Source: Thermoplasmata archaeon (GTDB taxonomy: Archaea; Thermoplasmatota; Thermoplasmata; Thermoplasmatales; Thermoplasmataceae). From it: a DNA stretch of 64,000 bases. Both the position numbers and the translations under genes were made by a program. The notes beneath the pieces were generated by a model. It did no database searches, was not told the DNA's origin, and saw only the letters and a program-made list of their open reading frames with translations. How positions within the stretch are numbered: position 1 is the stretch's first letter; each line of letters starts with the position of its first letter. Shown here piece by piece: positions 44,561 through 53,307 of this stretch. The DNA is taken from contig JAKBQY010000014.1 in assembly GCA_021835025.1 (NCBI GenBank), positions 62,001 through 126,000 of the forward strand, in the 5' to 3' direction.

Positions 44561-46029
44561 GAATTATGTTAAAAATTCATGAAAAAAACAGTGAAAATAT
44601 TAACAGGAAACAGGCAATTCTTATAATTTCCGGCATAGTGCTGGGAGTTTTAATGGGTGCCCTTGATAACCTGATAGTTTCAACGGCCATACCCCATATA
44701 GTTAATGTTTTTCACCAACCAAAAGGAATTGCTTTTCTTATATCTGCTTATGTTATTTCATCGGCCATTGGGATGGTCGTATTTGGAAAACTATCAGATC
44801 AGTATAGCAAACGGTTAATATTACTCATTACAATTACAATTTTTATCATAGGCTCAATTCTAGCTGGAATGAGCCAGACGCTTTCTGAATTGATTATTTT
44901 TCGGATAATTCAGGGTTTTGGCAGTGGTGGTTTTCTTCCTGTTGGTTTGGCTGTTATTGCACTAACTCTTCCACCCAGAACTAGAGCAAATATAACGGGT
45001 GCGGTTGCAAGTTTTATTGGAATAGCTATTGTTGCAGGACCTGCAATAGGTGCCTTTATTGTAGATACAATAGGCTGGAGATGGGTTTTTTATGTCAATA
45101 TTCCACTAGGAATGGTGTCATTCATCATAATTGCTCAGGTGCTTGAGACTTTAAAACCAAAACCCATGGGTAAATTTGATGTTCTTGGCTCTGCCCTGTT
45201 GGTTATTTGGGTATCGTTGCTGTTATTTCCATTGGTGGAAGTGTCCGATGGAGACTGGTCGCTTTATCAACCTTTTGTTGTTGCTATCCTAATGATTTCA
45301 TTATTGCTAGCCGTACTATTTGTGTACTTTGAGTACAGAATAGCCAAGGAACCTATTGTTCCTTTCAGGATGTTTAAGCACAGGAATGTGGTATTTTCCA
45401 CCATAATAAGCTTCTTTAGAGGTGGAATTATCTATGCGTTGAGCACATTTGTTGCCATATTTGTCACTGTGGTGCTTGTGGGATCCGCCAACTTACTGCG
45501 AGATGTACTTTATTTCTTTGTTGTGCCAATGGTGGTTGGGTCCATAGTCGGAGGTATATTTCTACCCAGGATTTCGTACAGGAATATTTGCCTCGTAGGC
45601 ATGACACTGATGGCTTTGGGTTTCATCCCTCTCCTGAATATCTCGCAATTTACGCCCCTATGGTCTTTCATATGGATATTGCCTGTTGGGGGATTTGCAT
45701 TAGGATTGATACCAATTGGGTTTGGAGTTGGCATAACCATGGCGACAACAACACTCTCTGCACAGTATTCGGTTGAACCCAAGGATATAGGTGCTTCCAG
45801 TTCCATTGTCCAATTCTTTGGTTCACTGGGTGGAGGAATTATTCTTTCCATTTTAACAGTTGTAGTAAACACAACATATAAAAACCATCTCATACTTCAC
45901 AATTCCCTTGCCTTGTCTATGACAATTGGTATAAGGGAAGCATTTACTGTTTTATTTTTTCTTTCAGTTGTTGCAATAGCGTCTTCATTTTTCATGGAAG
46001 GTGAACTACCAGTTTCATCCATGAAATAA
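44557..46029 (+). CDS. MFS drug-efflux transporter (DHA2, 14-helix type)
   Basis: A 490-residue membrane protein with about 14 hydrophobic helices. LGVLMGALDNLIVSTAIPHI at the N-terminus is motif D1 of the DHA2 family (EmrB/QacA). VFGKLSDQYSKRLIL is the MFS loop 2-3 motif, and PAIGAFIVDTIGWRWVFYVN is motif C of antiporters. It is likely a proton-driven exporter of hydrophobic compounds. The GTG at 44557 overlaps the marR stop; the ATG at 44566 is an equally good start. Confidence 0.92.
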   Translation: MRIMLKIHEKNSENINRKQAILIISGIVLGVLMGALDNLIVSTAIPHIVNVFHQPKGIAFLISAYVISSAIGMVVFGKLSDQYSKRLILLITITIFIIGSILAGMSQTLSELIIFRIIQGFGSGGFLPVGLAVIALTLPPRTRANITGAVASFIGIAIVAGPAIGAFIVDTIGWRWVFYVNIPLGMVSFIIIAQVLETLKPKPMGKFDVLGSALLVIWVSLLLFPLVEVSDGDWSLYQPFVVAILMISLLLAVLFVYFEYRIAKEPIVPFRMFKHRNVVFSTIISFFRGGIIYALSTFVAIFVTVVLVGSANLLRDVLYFFVVPMVVGSIVGGIFLPRISYRNICLVGMTLMALGFIPLLNISQFTPLWSFIWILPVGGFALGLIPIGFGVGITMATTTLSAQYSVEPKDIGASSSIVQFFGSLGGGIILSILTVVVNTTYKNHLILHNSLALSMTIGIREAFTVLFFLSVVAIASSFFMEGELPVSSMK

Positions 46030-46110
46030 GGTATTTTTTAAAAAATTATTATACATATATCAAAGCATACATACATCAGGGTTCAGGTTAATAAATATGA
46101 TATCCCGAAT

Positions 46111-46159
46111 TGAGTTCCTATATAAACATTATAATATAAACAAAAGAATCAAAGAAAAG
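46111..46159 (+). repeat. 49-base perfect direct repeat, copy 2
   Basis: Identical to 27856-27904. Here it lies about 60 bases upstream of the LURP-one-like gene. The contained TATATAAA is not at normal promoter distance from that ATG; a second A/T element (AAATTTAAATATAAAAAC) is closer. Confidence 0.85.
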
Positions 46160-46220
46160 ATGAAATTAAACAATAAGAAAATAAAATAAAAATTTAAATA
46201 TAAAAACAATATTATATTTT

Positions 46221-46817
46221 ATGTCAGAAGAAGTTTTTAATAATATAAAAGATGCGTTGAAAGGTAAAACGGAACTTGTGATGAAAAAGAAATTGCTTGC
46301 TATTGGAAAATATTATGCTGTTTCAGACACGGAAGGAAATACATTATGCTTTGTAAATTTAAGTTGGGGCTCCAATTTGATGGGGAACGTTGTTTCAGAC
46401 CATATGGGTAAATGGATGGGGAGAAGCATGCGATATACATATACACTTACCGATGCCAATGAGAAAATTGCACTTGAGATAAAGAAAACAGGAGGGGCAT
46501 GGGATTCAAATTTTAACGTTGTGGAACCGGACAAGAATCAAATTATTGGAATAATACAATTAAAAAGAGCATTCGTTATTGGGAATATGAAGGCACAGTG
46601 GCTCAATTATGAATCAAAAAATGTTGAAATGTCCGTCAATGGAAATATTATGCGTAGGACATACAATATAATAAATTCATCTGGAAAGGAAATAGCCAGG
46701 GTAAGGCACAAAATAGCTGCGATTAGAGATACGTGGAACCTTGAAATTAATTCCGGAGAGGATAATCTGTATTCCATCATTTTCTCCACCGTTCTAGATT
46801 TTGAGAAGGAAATGTGA
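46221..46817 (+). CDS. LURP-one/scramblase-like beta-barrel protein
   Basis: A 198-residue protein rich in beta strands without membrane segments. It has the repeated strand pattern of the Tubby/LURP-one/phospholipid-scramblase-like fold: GKYYAVSDTEGNTLCFVNLS, YTLTDANEKIALEIKKTG, YNIINSSGKEIARVRHK and DTWNLEIN. Such proteins bind lipids or serve as scaffolds, with poorly known roles in prokaryotes. The family assignment is by pattern and is moderate. A leaderless promoter precedes it. Confidence 0.6.
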   Translation: MSEEVFNNIKDALKGKTELVMKKKLLAIGKYYAVSDTEGNTLCFVNLSWGSNLMGNVVSDHMGKWMGRSMRYTYTLTDANEKIALEIKKTGGAWDSNFNVVEPDKNQIIGIIQLKRAFVIGNMKAQWLNYESKNVEMSVNGNIMRRTYNIINSSGKEIARVRHKIAAIRDTWNLEINSGEDNLYSIIFSTVLDFEKEM

Positions 46818-47023
46818 GATATGCATAAAATTGTATTTGCCCAATCCATAAGAAGATACAATGGCAATCGGTAATTTGATGAGTTTAGATGAAAAAGATA
46901 TGTACTTTAATGATGTTTTTATCTATTCTCTATATTATTCTAAAATTTTAGATTAACAGAGTGAAGCATTACTTATTCACAGTTAAACCAAGATACTATT
47001 TTTTAATTATTTGAGACCTCTTT

Positions 47024-47542
47024 TTATATAGAGGTCATGGAAGATATTATTGATTTTGCCGCTTTTTGCAATGTTGAATTACTCATTCCTGGACCATATA
47101 CTATGAACATCATGTTTCCTTTAATACCAAAGGCCGCTGTAAAACTTTCACTATTTGAGGTCATGTTAACACCTGTATATTTAAAACCATCGTATGTTGA
47201 GTTTCTAAATACAAATTTTGCTCCTGAAGATATTTCAGTGAAAATATGTGTATAATTATTGGAGGCAATTTTTGAACTATTGAACTGCACTTCTTCTATT
47301 ACTATCACTTCGTTGGCGGATGTATTATTGTAATACATTGTTTCTGATTTTGTCGTATTCTTTTGGGCACTTTTTGTTATTAATTTGGATGCAGTTAGAT
47401 GTTTCCCTGTAATGGTATTAATACTATTCTGTGTTGGGAAATCAAAATGAGATTCTTCAGTGATAAGTACATACGAAACTCCTGCAATTATAACAACCAC
47501 CACGATTGCCACTACCATAATATACTTAAATATATTTTTCAT
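47024..47542 (-). CDS. Hypothetical exported, membrane-anchored protein
   Basis: A 172-residue protein with an N-terminal signal/anchor helix (IMVVAIVVVVIIAGVSYVLI). The rest is an exterior domain rich in Ser, Thr and Asn, with several N-x-T/S sequons and no cysteines. No family is recognised. It begins MKNIF like the surface protein at 41736 and shares its upstream DNA, so the two are probably co-regulated surface proteins. Confidence 0.7.
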   Translation of the reverse strand: MKNIFKYIMVVAIVVVVIIAGVSYVLITEESHFDFPTQNSINTITGKHLTASKLITKSAQKNTTKSETMYYNNTSANEVIVIEEVQFNSSKIASNNYTHIFTEISSGAKFVFRNSTYDGFKYTGVNMTSNSESFTAAFGIKGNMMFIVYGPGMSNSTLQKAAKSIISSMTSI

Positions 47543-47749
47543 AAATAATTAACTGACAATAAGATATAATGCTTAGCTCCTTATTTCTGAAGTTACAAAT
47601 CTGTATGTCAAATTCTTCCTTCATGTACATTTGGTAATCCATTTCTCGAGATTTCAAGGATTCTTTCAATTCATAGAACACCACCCTGTATTTCATATTA
47701 GAGTGGATTCCCGCTATTTAAGTGCCTTTCTTACACGTATGAACTTATT
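47543..47749. other. Promoter of the exported protein and short spacer
   Basis: The first 60 bases are the leader shared with 42797-42852. The remainder up to the tnpB remnant holds no recognised gene. Confidence 0.4.
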
Positions 47750-47872
47750 GTACAGCCTAAACTTATATGCTTTCATGTATATTATTATATACATTCTTTC
47801 ATTATATTTAACCCTCTAATTCGCTTTCATCGCACCCATAAATGGTGTGGGTTTTCCCGCTCACAGTGATAA
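47750..47872 (-). mobile_element. IS200/IS605-type remnant: left end plus nine tnpB codons
   Basis: About 95 percent identical to 26744-26866 over 123 bases (six differences). The minus-strand ATG at 47776 starts MKAYKFRLY, after which the tnpB sequence is lost. The hairpin GTGGGTTTTCCCGCTCAC is retained with one change. The spacer up to 47992 holds only the promoter of the next gene. Confidence 0.8.
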
Positions 47873-47992
47873 ATTTATAATAATTATTTATGCTTAAATT
47901 TTGGTCATCACAACTTATAACAGCGGATTATTTCAAACATTATTATTAATCCAGTTGTCAAAATTATATTAACCATAATCCAATTTACATTT

Positions 47993-48604
47993 ATGGAAAT
48001 AAACCAAAATGAAATTGAATTTTCTGGTAAGAAATTATTTTATCTTTCATATGAAAAAGGAAATAAAAGAAATTTTATTCTTTTGCATGATTCAAGAAAG
48101 GATTCATCATCATGGGCATACATAGATGCATTGAGGAAAATTGGCCAATGGGGATACGATGTTTATGCTATTGATTATCCTGGGTTTGGAAAATCAGAAT
48201 ACAATGGAAAATATAATTTTGGTTCAGATCCTTCAAAGGGATCATTATTTATCAAGGATTTTTCAGAATTGTTACATTTGGACGCACTATATATAATAGG
48301 GCCTTCCGTTTCTGCGGGATCTGCATTGAAGGCATTAATAGATATAAAAAATGTTAAAACGTCCATTATTATAGGTGGTTTGGGAATTGATTATATATTA
48401 ATGGAATTGAATAAAATAGAAAAACCGATATTGATATTATGGGGTTCAAATGACAATGTAGTTCCCATCAGCCACGGAATGAAATATCATGATTTAATAG
48501 CCTCCTCAAAATTCATAAAAATTGAAGGTTCTGGCCACTGTGTCCAGACGGAAAAACCCGATTTGTTTTTTAATACATTAAAAAAATATCTAGATGAAAT
48601 ATGA
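47993..48604 (+). CDS. Alpha/beta hydrolase
   Basis: A 203-residue hydrolase of the alpha/beta fold. The nucleophile elbow is YIIGPSVSAGSAL near residue 102, a variant of the usual G-x-S-x-G with serine in place of the last glycine. The aspartate is in WGSNDNVVPIS near 163 and the histidine in EGSGHCVQTEKP near 181. The oxyanion segment is ILLHDSRKDSSSW. The substrate (ester, thioester or similar) cannot be told. Insertion-sequence remnants lie on both sides, and the right one starts directly at its stop codon. Confidence 0.82.
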   Translation: MEINQNEIEFSGKKLFYLSYEKGNKRNFILLHDSRKDSSSWAYIDALRKIGQWGYDVYAIDYPGFGKSEYNGKYNFGSDPSKGSLFIKDFSELLHLDALYIIGPSVSAGSALKALIDIKNVKTSIIIGGLGIDYILMELNKIEKPILILWGSNDNVVPISHGMKYHDLIASSKFIKIEGSGHCVQTEKPDLFFNTLKKYLDEI

Positions 48605-48870
48605 GTGACATCCTCCCTGCCCTATCGGACGGGGCTTCCTGCTTCAACAATCTGACTCGCTCTTATACATGTTGCATGATTCCTGTCCACTGGTAGACAT
48701 AATGAAAGAGGGTTGGATCACATATATCTCCATGCATGCCTGTGCCCATAAAGTCGAATAGCTTAGCACGGGAGGTAGAGTGCCCTTGAGTGGAAGGGAA
48801 TACAAGCCTGTGTGGACGCCGGTAACCGTCGAAGCAGGAAGGTCATGAATTCATTTGTGGGAAGAGATCG
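48605..48870. mobile_element. Two tail-to-tail tnpB C-terminal remnants with right ends
   Basis: Minus strand, 48690 to 48605: VDRNHATCIRASQIVEAGSP with VR and a stop, then a right-end hairpin GCCCTATCGGACGGGGC (48619-48635). VDRNHATCI is the RuvC-III/zinc region typical of TnpB. Plus strand, about 48680 to 48870: CPLVDIMKEGWITYISMHAC with a broken continuation ending EAGRS, matching the tail at 27083-27300. Neither is intact. Together they look like the product of deletion or rearrangement between two IS copies. Confidence 0.7.
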
Positions 48871-48952
48871 CTTTGGCTTTATCCTATCCATTGTAGAGGG
48901 GGACTTCTTGTTCACAATAGGTAAAAAATTTTATAAAAATTATTTGCGCCCA

Positions 48953-50482
48953 TCATATTATTCTTGGTGCTATAACTATATATATCAACAGCATCAAAAC
49001 AAATAGCGCCATCATATAATATATTTTCATAACATTTTTCTCATCTTTCAAAAAGGAAAAATGTTTTTTTCTTGATGTAATTAATAGACTGTCCCTGAAA
49101 AACTGCCCACCATCAAAGACTGCTATGGGCAAAGCGTTCATTATCCCAAGAAGAAAATCTATCCAGAAAAGCCAGTAGAGAGTATTAACAATACCGAAGA
49201 ATATAAACGGATTAAATGGCGATTTAAATAAATGTGTCATTGTTAATGGTATTGGTGATAAACCTAAAATGGGTAAACCAAGTGTTTCAAAAAAGCCTGG
49301 CCCGAATAATGCTGCACCAAAAACTTCTCTATGCATTTCATTTATGGGGATATACCCAAGGCCGGAATATGTTACACCGACTCCAATGAAGCTCTCATTT
49401 TTGTATATATTTTTGTTTGCTGAGGGATCTTCCTTTGCATAATAACTGTATGTTGAAATTGTTTTCATTGTATAATTTTTTACTGTGCCTGAAGATGTAA
49501 TAATCTGCATTGTGATATTTGTTCCTGGTGCAATTTTATCCAGAACTGTTCCAAGTGTATTGATATTGTATATTGTACTGCCATTTATTTTTGATATAAT
49601 TGAATTGACAGGTACATTTGCGTTCTGGGCTGGAAAACCAGGAGTTAGATCACATATAAATACTCCTGTTTCTGCACTTACATTTTTATACGTTTTGCCA
49701 TTATATAACTCCACCGTTGCCATTCCCGGTGTTATATGTGAATTATTCTCAATGTTATTCAATGAATTTCCAGTAATATTTCCATATTTGATTATTTCGT
49801 AGCCTTTGGGAATGTGGGGATTTGCTGATGATTCTACATATACACCACTGTGCACGGGTGGGGAAGCGGGCATCATCACAAATATGAGAAGCATGATACA
49901 TATTATGGCTATGACAATATTTATTCCCGGCCCAGCTGCAATTATTCTTCTTCTGACAACAGGATCCGCCTCAGATATTTCCTTCTCATTAGGTTCCACA
50001 AAAGCGCCAACTGGTATTATAAAAAATAGTGCTCCCACGCCATCTACCTTGATGCCATGTTTCCTTGCAACAATGCCATGAAACATTTCATGTATTACCA
50101 CCGCAAAAACCAGTGTTGCGGTACCATATCCAAGAGGGATAAATGGATTTACGAGGGGGATTGCAAGGTATTCATTCAGAGAGGGTGCTGCACTGGGTGG
50201 TATATGCACCGTTGTTATCAATATTGCCTCGTATACAAGCATTATAAATGCTATCAATCCTCCCACAACCACCAATATTGTTGAGATTTTGCCGAAAAAT
50301 TTCCCTGGAAAGCGTTTAGATGCCGCGTCCAGTATACCTCGATTTTTTGTGGATTTTACCATCAATGCAGGTCCAAGCGTGGAGAAATGCTTTGACTTAT
50401 TTATATGAGGTGAAAGATACAGTATAATAAATATCCATGAGAATACGATTAATACGATTAAATAAATTTCATTATAACTCAT
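48953..50482 (-). CDS. Site-2-type intramembrane metalloprotease with PDZ domain (M50)
   Basis: A 509-residue multi-pass membrane protease. The zinc motif VIHEMFHGIVARKHG (HExxH) lies near residue 130 and the second metal motif MNALPIAVFDGGQFF (LD/FDG type) near 450. About six to seven membrane helices surround an extracytoplasmic region with PDZ-like segments (CDLTPGFPAQNANVPVNSII). Such enzymes release membrane-bound regulators or clean up membrane peptides. It is transcribed away from the tnpB remnants. Confidence 0.93.
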   Translation of the reverse strand: MSYNEIYLIVLIVFSWIFIILYLSPHINKSKHFSTLGPALMVKSTKNRGILDAASKRFPGKFFGKISTILVVVGGLIAFIMLVYEAILITTVHIPPSAAPSLNEYLAIPLVNPFIPLGYGTATLVFAVVIHEMFHGIVARKHGIKVDGVGALFFIIPVGAFVEPNEKEISEADPVVRRRIIAAGPGINIVIAIICIMLLIFVMMPASPPVHSGVYVESSANPHIPKGYEIIKYGNITGNSLNNIENNSHITPGMATVELYNGKTYKNVSAETGVFICDLTPGFPAQNANVPVNSIISKINGSTIYNINTLGTVLDKIAPGTNITMQIITSSGTVKNYTMKTISTYSYYAKEDPSANKNIYKNESFIGVGVTYSGLGYIPINEMHREVFGAALFGPGFFETLGLPILGLSPIPLTMTHLFKSPFNPFIFFGIVNTLYWLFWIDFLLGIMNALPIAVFDGGQFFRDSLLITSRKKHFSFLKDEKNVMKIYYMMALFVLMLLIYIVIAPRII

Positions 50483-50571
50483 CTATATCCACATAGTGAA
50501 ACATTAATTATAATTTTTGCTATTTCATTAACCTCTCTGCAAATAGGATATTATCAATAAATCATAAAACT

Positions 50572-50997
50572 CTACTTCACATTATTCTCTATTTTGTCAA
50601 GAAGATGTATCATATTATATTTTTCTTCTTCATTGAAATTTATTAAGGATTCTTCTATAAACTTTATGTGCTGTTCTTCTGTTTTTTTAAAGGTTATTTT
50701 ACCCTTATTTGTTATTTCAATATTTATCACCCTTCTATCTGATGAGCTTCTTTCACGCCTAACGAATCCATTTTTCTCCAGTTTATCTATAACTCCAGTA
50801 ATCCAACCCTGCGTAACCATATTTATGTTTGCCAGTTCAATCATAGGTAAAGGGCCTTTTTCCACTAAATTCTTCAGAATTCGATATTCAACGGTAGACA
50901 TGCCAAGTGATAAAAGATTCTTCTCGGATGCTCTATACCACGTTTTCCATGTTCTTATAAACTCTCGCCAAACATCATATGCTTTGATACTTTCCAT
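50572..50997 (-). CDS. MarR-family transcriptional regulator
   Basis: A 141-residue winged-helix regulator. The recognition region is ANINMVTQGWITGVIDKLEK near residue 58, and the wing RERSSSDRRVINIEITNKG has the MarR D-R motif. It is monocistronic between the protease gene and a divergent small gene; the target is unknown. TATA-like sequence (TATAGTAAATTATTT on the plus strand near 51040) lies upstream. Confidence 0.9.
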   Translation of the reverse strand: MESIKAYDVWREFIRTWKTWYRASEKNLLSLGMSTVEYRILKNLVEKGPLPMIELANINMVTQGWITGVIDKLEKNGFVRRERSSSDRRVINIEITNKGKITFKKTEEQHIKFIEESLINFNEEEKYNMIHLLDKIENNVK

Positions 50998-51149
50998 TTA
51001 TATCTTTTACCTATTTACTACTTATATTTTATTGTTTCTATATAGTAAATTATTTCCTGTTAAAATATTTATTCATAAAACCTTTAGATTATTAAATCGG
51101 TAAGTCCGGATATTCGCATAATTTTTATACTAAATAAATATTATATTAT

Positions 51150-51296
51150 ATGGGTCTAGGTAAAAGAGATTTAAATAGAAAAAAGAAAAGTATTGAAATG
51201 AAGATCGATGAACTTGAACAAAAAGCCAGAAAAAATCCCATGGATAAAAGCATCCAGGAAGAAATAAAGCAATTGAAAAAGAAAATTGATAAATAA
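51150..51296 (+). CDS. Small highly charged helical protein, 48 residues
   Basis: A short gene: MGLGKRDLNRKKKSIEMKID followed by ELEQKARKNPMDKSIQEEIK and a lysine-rich end. It forms an amphipathic, coiled-coil-like helix. A clear leaderless promoter (TTTTTATACTAAATAAATAT) precedes the ATG by 20-30 bases, and the stop adjoins the end of the convergent gene. Codon use and promoter support a real gene; function unknown. Confidence 0.6.
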   Translation: MGLGKRDLNRKKKSIEMKIDELEQKARKNPMDKSIQEEIKQLKKKIDK

Positions 51297-51297
51297 A

Positions 51298-51534
51298 TTA
51301 ATATGGTGGCAATGGCTTTAAAAGCTTGCCATCCTTAACCTCGGGCTGATATACGGGGACATTTATTTCAACATATCTAACTTCCTTTTTTTCAAGTTTT
51401 TTCAATAACATCTCTATCGATGTGTTCTGGTCATTTGCTATATTGCATATTGATGTTATCTCATCCCTTTCAAGAGCCCGGTCAGTGCCATCAAGATATC
51501 TTATTTTTATTGACTGTATTTTATCACAGATGTA
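51298..51534 (-). CDS. Hypothetical protein, 78 residues
   Basis: Reads MYICDKIQSIKIRYLDGTDR, then helices (DEITSICNIANDQNTSIEML) and the strand EVRYVEINVPVYQPEV, with a proline-rich end PLPPY. I do not recognise the family. The internal ATG at 51534 is as likely as the one at 51552. Its start is 36 bases after the end of the upstream kinase gene, suggesting a common operon. Confidence 0.6.
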   Translation of the reverse strand, partial: YICDKIQSIKIRYLDGTDRALERDEITSICNIANDQNTSIEMLLKKLEKKEVRYVEINVPVYQPEVKDGKLLKPLPPY

Positions 51535-51570
51535 CATATAAATATATAGCATTTGATTACATAACTTTTT

Positions 51571-52023
51571 TTATTGTATATTAATTATTATCTCATATAT
51601 TATTTTGCATATATCTTCAATAGGCTTTGATTGCACATTGACTGTAAAAATTCTATTCCCTGGCAAATGATCAAGAGCTTCGTAGTATATCGTATCTGAT
51701 CTTTGAACATCCAGATTTTCTGATATCTTTTCCTTACTGTACTTCCTTTCGTTCATTCTCCCCAAAATTGCATCTTCATCATCCTTCAGTATGATAACAT
51801 AATCGCATTTCAACAAATGGGAATAGTGGGCTTCAACAACTGTGCAATCCATTTTAATTTCTTTCAATGAATCTATGTCTACACATCCATTTTGTATGAG
51901 TTGTCTTTCTTCTGCCACATCATTTAGCGAAGAGCACTGAATGCCCATGGATTTCAGGTAATTACACACCGTGGTTTTGCCCGTTGCTGGAATTCCAGTT
52001 ATACATATCATTTTCTTCACCAA
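51571..52023 (-). CDS. AK6/Fap7-like nucleotide kinase
   Basis: A 150-residue P-loop kinase. Walker A is ITGIPATGKTTVCNYL at residue 8. The middle has DCTVVEAHYSHLLKCDYVII, the VE(A/G)HxxH(L) segment typical of the AK6/Fap7 adenylate-kinase-like family, and a short lid. Fap7 acts in small-subunit ribosome maturation, and archaeal members have adenylate kinase/ATPase activity. It overlaps tiaS by 62 bases in another frame. Confidence 0.85.
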   Translation of the reverse strand: MVKKMICITGIPATGKTTVCNYLKSMGIQCSSLNDVAEERQLIQNGCVDIDSLKEIKMDCTVVEAHYSHLLKCDYVIILKDDEDAILGRMNERKYSKEKISENLDVQRSDTIYYEALDHLPGNRIFTVNVQSKPIEDICKIIYEIIINIQ

Positions 52024-53305
52024 AATAATTAATAAGTTTCAATGGCATTGTAAGATGTCTCCTTGCTATTATGGGAACCTCATAAAAACCTTCCTTTATT
52101 TTCCTGTTGATAATATATATTTCAGGATTCTTATAACGTCTTCTGCATACTGGACATCGATAATCCAGCTTTCCCTTTGACTTTGTCTTAACCCTGCAAT
52201 TCGGGCATACGGGAGGCTCCGCTTTCAAATTCTTTGATAGGCTGATAATTTTTATTTTTTCCAGTTTTATTGTGCCCATGGAATATGAACCGTAAGCCTT
52301 TACTACATCCCCAGGGATCAATGACCATATAATTTTCCTGAAGTCTTTTGTTGGTTCAAACGCGGCAAGGTTTATATCAATATTTTTATATTTTGCACCG
52401 ATAAAGTAATGCCCACCATGGATGTTATATGGATATGATGAGACAACAACGGTTATTGAATAGGATCCAAGCTCAAACAGATACTCCGGCTCATTGATTA
52501 TATGATCATCAGTGCCCTGATTGGTTTCAAATATTATGAACCCTTCGTCTTTTATATTATAATTTGCCTTCATTTCATCGTATATCTTCAGGAGGTCATA
52601 GCTATTGACACCCCGTATTCCAAATATTACTGGTGTTTTGAATTTTGGAAATATAGCGGGATAGTTATTGGCATAATCAATATTGTTGAATGTACTTTCA
52701 TATTTCTCAGGTATGGATGCCATGGATAATTTGGTATCTCTCTGCAGAAAATTATAATGTGGGTATTTATAATCAAGGAGTTCATAAGTTATTTTTTCTG
52801 CCGGCCATGCAAGTGATGCCGCAGCCCCAATTATACCATGCCCATTATTGATTTTCCTATAAATTGCTCTGCCATCTAGATAGTTTTCTATAAATTCAGG
52901 TCTTATATCATCCTCAAGTGCCTTCATATATAATTGGGGATGGAATCTACTACTGGAAACAACTATGCCCGGATTTGTATTTTCATCCTCCTTAACATAA
53001 TAATCACTGACTATTCCGTAGATCAAATCCATAAGTTCATATGCATCCGGTTCCTCCTTGATTCTATCATATGAATATACATATTTGTCATTTATTTTAC
53101 CAATGATTTTTTTATTTCCTGCTCCTTTTCCAAGATTTATATTCAGTGCACCATTCCCACGTGTTTTATGGCTTATGTTGGGATTTAATCTTACGAGCCC
53201 AGGATAACCTATAATATCATATCTTGAGTTTCTAGCGATCTGGGAAATAATATATGTTGTACACATTTCGTTTTTGTTGTCAGTGTCATCAATTCCAACA
53301 TACAT
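51962..53305 (-). CDS. tiaS: tRNA(Ile2) 2-agmatinylcytidine synthetase TiaS
   Basis: A 447-residue archaeal enzyme that joins agmatine to C34 of tRNA-Ile(CAU), allowing AUA decoding. The N-terminal YVGIDDTDNKNEMCTTYI is the TiaS signature. The ATP-binding/FLD domains follow, with an OB-like region near 320 and a C-terminal zinc ribbon with CPNCRVKTKSKGKLDYRCPV in part and CRRRY. It starts two bases after uppS stops, so the genes are co-transcribed. Confidence 0.94.
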   Translation of the reverse strand: MYVGIDDTDNKNEMCTTYIISQIARNSRYDIIGYPGLVRLNPNISHKTRGNGALNINLGKGAGNKKIIGKINDKYVYSYDRIKEEPDAYELMDLIYGIVSDYYVKEDENTNPGIVVSSSRFHPQLYMKALEDDIRPEFIENYLDGRAIYRKINNGHGIIGAAASLAWPAEKITYELLDYKYPHYNFLQRDTKLSMASIPEKYESTFNNIDYANNYPAIFPKFKTPVIFGIRGVNSYDLLKIYDEMKANYNIKDEGFIIFETNQGTDDHIINEPEYLFELGSYSITVVVSSYPYNIHGGHYFIGAKYKNIDINLAAFEPTKDFRKIIWSLIPGDVVKAYGSYSMGTIKLEKIKIISLSKNLKAEPPVCPNCRVKTKSKGKLDYRCPVCRRRYKNPEIYIINRKIKEGFYEVPIIARRHLTMPLKLINYFGEENDMYNWNSSNGQNHGV

Positions 53306-53307
53306 AA

